Shown here one piece after another: positions 14,227 through 16,944 of a stretch of DNA of 16,944 nucleotides. Numbering within the stretch: the stretch's first letter is position 1; the number at the start of each line of letters is the position of its first letter. A program made the translations under genes and the position numbers. Source of the DNA: Actinomycetes bacterium (GTDB taxonomy: Bacteria > Actinomycetota > Actinomycetes > Mycobacteriales > Micromonosporaceae); the NCBI GenBank assembly GCA_023437285.1, contig JAEZGP010000612.1, forward strand, positions 1 through 16,944. Direction: 5' to 3'. A model generated the notes under the pieces. It was given only the letters and a program-made list of their open reading frames with translations. It was not told the DNA's origin and ran no database searches.

Positions 14227-14243
14227 CAGGCCGGTCAGGCCTG
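14227..14243 (+). terminator. Stem-loop after the XRE regulator
   Basis: CAGGCC (14227-14232), loop GGTCA, GGCCTG (14238-14243): six perfect G+C-rich pairs starting 11 bases after the stop. There is no T-run, as is frequent in actinobacteria. Confidence 0.45.
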
Positions 14244-14273
14244 ATCTAGACGGCTGACCAGAAGTCCTAGATC
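14243..14273. repeat. GATCTAG...CTAGATC inverted repeat
   Basis: Perfect 7-bp arms at 14243-14249 and 14267-14273, 17-bp spacer, abutting the stem-loop. The right arm is the beginning of the longer direct repeat described next. Confidence 0.4.
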
Positions 14274-14314
14274 AACTTTTTGCACTGCTCTTTCGCTGGA
14301 ACTACGGGCGGGTC
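14264..14314 (+). repeat. Diverged direct repeat, copy A
   Basis: About 51 bp beginning GTCCTAGATCAACT and ending CTGGAACTACGGGCGGG. Copy B at 14422-14473 matches all of the first 14 bases and most of the rest. It lies in the 260-bp gap between the convergent XRE and DUF6326 genes. Confidence 0.5.
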
Positions 14315-14421
14315 CACCGACGGCACCGGCACCGGCCTCGCATCCCACATACCGGAACCACCGGAAACCGCGAAGTGCCCCCAGTAACCCGCCATCTTGA
14401 GGAAGGGTCATCCAGATACGG

Positions 14422-14473
14422 TCCTAGATCAACTGCTTAGCGTTGTCTTTGGGCTGGAAACTACGGATGGGCC
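14422..14473 (+). repeat. Diverged direct repeat, copy B
   Basis: About 52 bp beginning GTCCTAGATCAACT and ending CTGGAAACTACGGATGGG, 158 bp downstream of copy A and ending just before the stop codon of the DUF6326 gene. The 107 bp between the copies shows no gene. Confidence 0.5.
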
Positions 14474-14476
14474 TGC

Positions 14477-14956
14477 TCAGCGCGCCGGCACCGGTTCGCG
14501 AGAGGGCTCAGGGCGTGCGATTTCCGGACGGAATCTCCACGCGGACCGCAGGATGAAGGCCAGGATCAGCACCTCGATCCCGATGGAGAGGCCGTAGAAG
14601 GAGGCCCAGGCCCAGGGCTCCCCTGCCGCGTTGAACACCGAGAAGGGGATGTAAAGCGATGCGACGACGAGGTTCGTGGCGCGGTTGACCCGGGCGGGCA
14701 GCGTCATGGAGAGCATCACCATCAGGGCCGGGATCGCCACGGCCGCGAGGAAAATGGTCAACAACGTCGCGCTGATGTCGAACTCAAAGACCACGCCACC
14801 CCGGATTTCGTCGATGGCGCCGGGCTTGTAGAGGTGGAAGTAGTCGACGTAGATGTAGAGGAACATGAAGCTGGTCCAGGCTGCCGCAAGCTTGGCCTGC
14901 ACGGGGATCGGCGGGTTGCCGGGCACGCCCGGGGTGTTCGTTCGGATGTCGCTCAT
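14477..14956 (-). CDS. DUF6326-family four-helix membrane protein
   Basis: Small integral membrane protein of unknown function, 159 residues. Seen: a proline-rich N-terminus, then four hydrophobic segments: LAAAWTSFMFLYIYVDYFHL (residues 23-42), ATLLTIFLAAVAIPALMVML (63-82), ATNLVVASLYIPFSVFNAAG (93-112) and ASFYGLSIGIEVLILAFILR (117-136), ending in a basic and acidic tail. The 'W..FMFLYIY.DYF.LY.PG' opening is the mark by which I place it in DUF6326. ATG 14956 has GGAAG about eight bases upstream. It is divergent from the membrane-LuxR fusion gene; the 197-bp gap carries promoters for both, so the regulator may control this gene. No enzymatic residues can be proposed. Confidence 0.8.
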   Translation of the reverse strand: MSDIRTNTPGVPGNPPIPVQAKLAAAWTSFMFLYIYVDYFHLYKPGAIDEIRGGVVFEFDISATLLTIFLAAVAIPALMVMLSMTLPARVNRATNLVVASLYIPFSVFNAAGEPWAWASFYGLSIGIEVLILAFILRSAWRFRPEIARPEPSREPVPAR

Positions 14957-15141
14957 CTTTTCTGACTTCCTTTCCGCGCCATTCGCTGGCGCAGGAATGG
15001 TTGGGCCGTCCGTTCCGGTTCTCTGGAACAGATTGCTGAAGCGGCCGCATGCGCCGCTACGAGCTGAGGTCGATGGCGGCGGCCGAAGGTCTACACCTCG
15101 GGTTCGACTTTGGTCGGATGCGGCGGGGCCCTACCCGGCCG

Positions 15142-15147
15142 TACGCT
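15142..15147 (+). promoter_or_regulatory. -10 box TACGCT of the membrane-LuxR gene (leaderless)
   Basis: TACGCT is followed by exactly six bases and ATG 15154, putting the predicted transcription start on the A of the start codon. This argues against the longer frame that opens at 15049. Confidence 0.45.
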
Positions 15148-15153
15148 TTGATC

Positions 15154-15936
15154 ATGATGGCGCCGGATCGGAGTCGGCTACCGGCGGGCGTGACCGGCGA
15201 TGCTGACCACGATTCTGTGCGCCCGGCCGGGCGTACGGTGCGCGACTGGCTCGTCGACGCCGCGTGTTTCCTGCTGGCCGTCGGCGTTACGGTGCTCGCC
15301 CTGGTCGATGGCCGCGCGCAGCACATCGCGCCGGTCCCGCTCGCCGTGGACCTGGTCCTCGGCGGCCTGTGCTGTCTGGGGGTGTGGCTGCGCCGGCGCT
15401 GGCCCGTCGGCCTCGCCGTGGTCGTGGGTCTGGTCAGCATCTACTCGACGTCCGCGGCGGGCGCCGCGCTGCTCGCGCTGTTCACCGTCGCGGTGCACCG
15501 GCGCTTCGCGGTGGTCGCCCCGATCGTGACCGGGTACGCGCTCGTCCCGTTCCTCACGCTGCTGGTCCGGCCGGACGTCCCGGTCGCGCACTGGTCGGAG
15601 ATCGTGCTGGGCATTGTCTTCGCCGTCGCGATACTCGCCTGGGGATTGTTCGTACGGGCCAGACGACAGTCGCTGCGGGAGCGGGCCGGGCGGGTCGAGG
15701 CCGAACAGGAGCTACGGCGACGGCACGCCACCGCCGCGCTGGATCAGCTCAGCGGCCGCGAACGCGAGGTCGCCATCGCCGTCGGGCGCGGCAAGTCCAA
15801 CGCCGAGGTCGCCAGCGAACTGTTCATGAGCGTGGCCACCGTGAAAGCCCACATCTCGCGCATCCTGACCAAACTCAATCTCAACAACCGTACCCAGATC
15901 GCTTTACTCGCCCATGACGCCGGACTAACCAGCTGA
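15154..15936 (+). CDS. Membrane-anchored LuxR-type regulator, apparent kinase/response-regulator fusion
   Basis: 260 residues from ATG 15154. Residues 30-165 hold about five hydrophobic segments of the type found at the N-terminus of actinobacterial NarL-partner histidine kinases (WLVDAACFLLAVGVTVLALV, VLGGLCCLGVWLRRRWPVGL, and so on). A basic coiled linker RRQSLRERAGRVEAEQELRR (171-190) follows, which in such kinases leads into the phosphoacceptor helix. Instead the protein passes directly to a complete LuxR/NarL DNA-binding domain (199-257: LSGREREVAIAVGRGKSNAE, ATVKAHISRILTKLNL). The HisKA_3, HATPase and receiver domains are all absent. This is what an in-frame deletion spanning adjacent kinase and regulator genes would leave; a natural membrane-bound one-component regulator is the alternative. 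It is divergent from the DUF6326 gene, its likely target. Confidence 0.8.
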   Translation: MMAPDRSRLPAGVTGDADHDSVRPAGRTVRDWLVDAACFLLAVGVTVLALVDGRAQHIAPVPLAVDLVLGGLCCLGVWLRRRWPVGLAVVVGLVSIYSTSAAGAALLALFTVAVHRRFAVVAPIVTGYALVPFLTLLVRPDVPVAHWSEIVLGIVFAVAILAWGLFVRARRQSLRERAGRVEAEQELRRRHATAALDQLSGREREVAIAVGRGKSNAEVASELFMSVATVKAHISRILTKLNLNNRTQIALLAHDAGLTS

Positions 15937-16016
15937 CCCAGGTCTTGACCTCCGGGTGTCTCCTCTGGCAAGGAACGCACGCGCCGGAACCGGCTGCGAG
16001 CGCGACGGTACATTCA

Positions 16017-16036
16017 GGTATACCAGTGTGTTGACA
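16017..16036 (+). promoter_or_regulatory. Palindrome GGTATACC and TTGACA upstream of the deazaflavin enzyme
   Basis: A perfect 8-bp palindrome (16017-16024) lies six bases before a consensus -35 TTGACA (16031-16036), some 87 bp before the next start codon. No good -10 was found at 16-18 bp, so the promoter is only possible. A short stem CCGCCT/AGGCGG follows at 16048-16066. Confidence 0.25.
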
Positions 16037-16122
16037 CGGCGGACCGCCTTGATCAGAGGCGGTGCATCGCCAGCAAACTGGACCCGAACTCCTGATCAGT
16101 ACGAGTGGATGAGGTACATCTG

Positions 16123-16551
16123 ATGAGCGACTGGAACATCCCCATCATCGAGGAGTTCCGTGCGAACGAGGGCCGCGTCGGCGGGCATTTCGCCGGTACG
16201 CCCCTGGTGCTGCTCCACCACCGCGGCCGCCGGACCGGACGCGAACTGGTCAGCCCCATGGTGTACCTGCCCCACGAGACTGACGACAACGTCATCTACG
16301 TCTTCGCGTCCAAGGCCGGCGCGCCTCAGCATCCCGACTGGTACCACAACCTCATGGCGGCCGGGCACGCCACCGTCGAACGTGGCACTGAGACCTACCC
16401 CGTCACCGTGCGTGAACTCGCTGCGGACGAGCGCGACCGGCGTTACGACGAACAGGCCCGCCGGTTCCCCAACTTCGCCGAGTACGCGGAAAAGGTCGCC
16501 GGAATCCGGACGATCCCCGTCATCGAGCTCACCCGGACGACAACCGGGTGA
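16123..16551 (+). CDS. Nitroreductase-family deazaflavin (F420)-dependent oxidoreductase
   Basis: Small split-barrel protein of the Ddn-like family, in which F420H2 (or a flavin) reduces nitroaromatics, quinones or similar substrates. Seen: 142 residues, normal length; an N-terminal WNIPIIEEFRANEGRVGGHF helix segment; the strand pair with LVLLHHRGRRTGRELVSPMVY (the family H..GR.TG..R..P..Y cofactor-binding pattern); VIYVFASKAGAPQHPDWYHN followed by LMAAGHATVE; and the C-terminal helix FAEYAEKVAGIRTIPVIEL, a very typical ending. ATG 16123 has GATGAGG nine to ten bases upstream; an in-frame ATG at 16105 is less likely. A methyltransferase gene starts 28 bp downstream on the same strand, probably one operon. 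Confidence 0.9.
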   Translation: MSDWNIPIIEEFRANEGRVGGHFAGTPLVLLHHRGRRTGRELVSPMVYLPHETDDNVIYVFASKAGAPQHPDWYHNLMAAGHATVERGTETYPVTVRELAADERDRRYDEQARRFPNFAEYAEKVAGIRTIPVIELTRTTTG

Positions 16552-16579
16552 CCGGAGGAGCCCAAGCGGGGGTGAGGGC

Positions 16580-16944
16580 ATGAGTTCATCGTCGGACCAG
16601 GGTTACCTGCTCGACAACGCGCGGGTGCAGGCGGGTGAGCGGTTCACCTGGTTGGCGGCGTTGTTCGACGGTGTCACGCGAGGGCACTTTGACCGGCTCG
16701 GCGTGACGGCGGGCTGGCGTTGCTGGGAAGTGGGCGCCGGAGGTCCTAGTGTCCCGCAGGCGCTCGCGGCGGCGGTCGGGCCGACCGGGTATGTGCTGGC
16801 CACGGACCTCAATCCCCAGTGGCTACAAACGCCGGACGGATACGAGGTGCTTCGGCACGACGTGGTTGCCGACCCGCCGCCGGGGCCGGGCACTTTCGAC
16901 CTGGTACATGCCCGGCTCGTACTCGTGCATGTGCCCGACCGTGC
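16580..16944 (+). CDS. SAM-dependent methyltransferase, cut by the window edge
   Basis: Class I methyltransferase, N-terminal 121 residues only; the frame is open to the last base. Seen: a helical cap (YLLDNARVQAGERFTWLAAL); motif I WEVGAGGPSVPQAL with the glycine-rich SAM loop; motif II strand and acidic residue VLATDLNPQWL; and the motif IV region FDLVHARLVLVHVPDR. The acidic residue of VLATDLNP should bind the SAM ribose. The arrangement resembles UbiE/Methyltransf_11-25-type small-molecule methyltransferases, but the acceptor is unknown and the C-terminal part is missing. ATG 16580 has a GTGAGGG ribosome-binding site very close to it. Likely co-transcribed with the deazaflavin enzyme. Confidence 0.88.
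   Translation, partial: MSSSSDQGYLLDNARVQAGERFTWLAALFDGVTRGHFDRLGVTAGWRCWEVGAGGPSVPQALAAAVGPTGYVLATDLNPQWLQTPDGYEVLRHDVVADPPPGPGTFDLVHARLVLVHVPDR

Noticed and set aside
1..16944. CRISPR arrays, tRNA/rRNA genes, complete insertion sequences
   Set aside because: No regularly spaced repeats, no cloverleaf-like sequence noticed and no transposase; only recombinases and isolated dyads were found.

Overview
The window is high-GC DNA with actinobacterial gene styles: a mycobacterial/streptomycete-type LexA, DUF402, DUF6326, an F420-type (deazaflavin) oxidoreductase, an XRE regulator with a large helical C-terminus, and several genes whose start codon sits exactly at the expected transcription start behind a TANNNT -10 box (leaderless). 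The family Micromonosporaceae is my best guess, from overall gene flavour and from CTAGATCAAC-type intergenic motifs. That is an inference; nothing here fixes the genus. The gene content looks accessory rather than core: orphan enzymes, broken genes and recombinases.

Left part (1-6099), all on the minus strand: a short LexA-family repressor, a DinB-superfamily (DUF664-like) protein, a LanC-like cyclase homologue broken by one in-frame TGA, an aminoglycoside-phosphotransferase-fold kinase directly upstream of it, a DUF402 (FomD-like) protein, and a 390-residue helical protein that I do not recognise.

Middle (6100-10193), plus strand: a palindrome-rich divergent region, then a small serine recombinase whose stop overlaps the start of the first of two tandem paralogues. 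The paralogues share a conserved core and a C-terminal Vsr/DUF559-like endonuclease domain (D...E-x-D-G-x-x-H) but have unrelated N-termini. The first N-terminus resembles the AbiJ N-terminal domain 3 family of abortive-infection proteins. This is the best candidate for a little-described system: a recombinase-linked, domain-swapped nuclease pair, probably anti-phage. It is followed by about 470 bp without a gene, two perfect inverted repeats in a local AT-rich patch, and the C-terminal remnant of a tyrosine recombinase that has lost its catalytic tyrosine.

Right part (10256-16944): a NUDIX hydrolase; a convergent two-gene operon (left-handed beta-helix acyltransferase, then an acyl-CoA-dehydrogenase-fold protein, with a 4-bp ATGA overlap); a divergent XRE regulator with a Tat-like motif inside it; a diverged 50-bp direct repeat; a four-helix DUF6326 membrane protein; an unusual membrane protein that looks like the N-terminus of a sensor kinase joined to the LuxR-type DNA-binding end of a response regulator; a deazaflavin-dependent nitroreductase-family protein; and the start of a SAM-dependent methyltransferase cut by the window edge. 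No tRNA, rRNA, CRISPR array or complete insertion sequence was seen.
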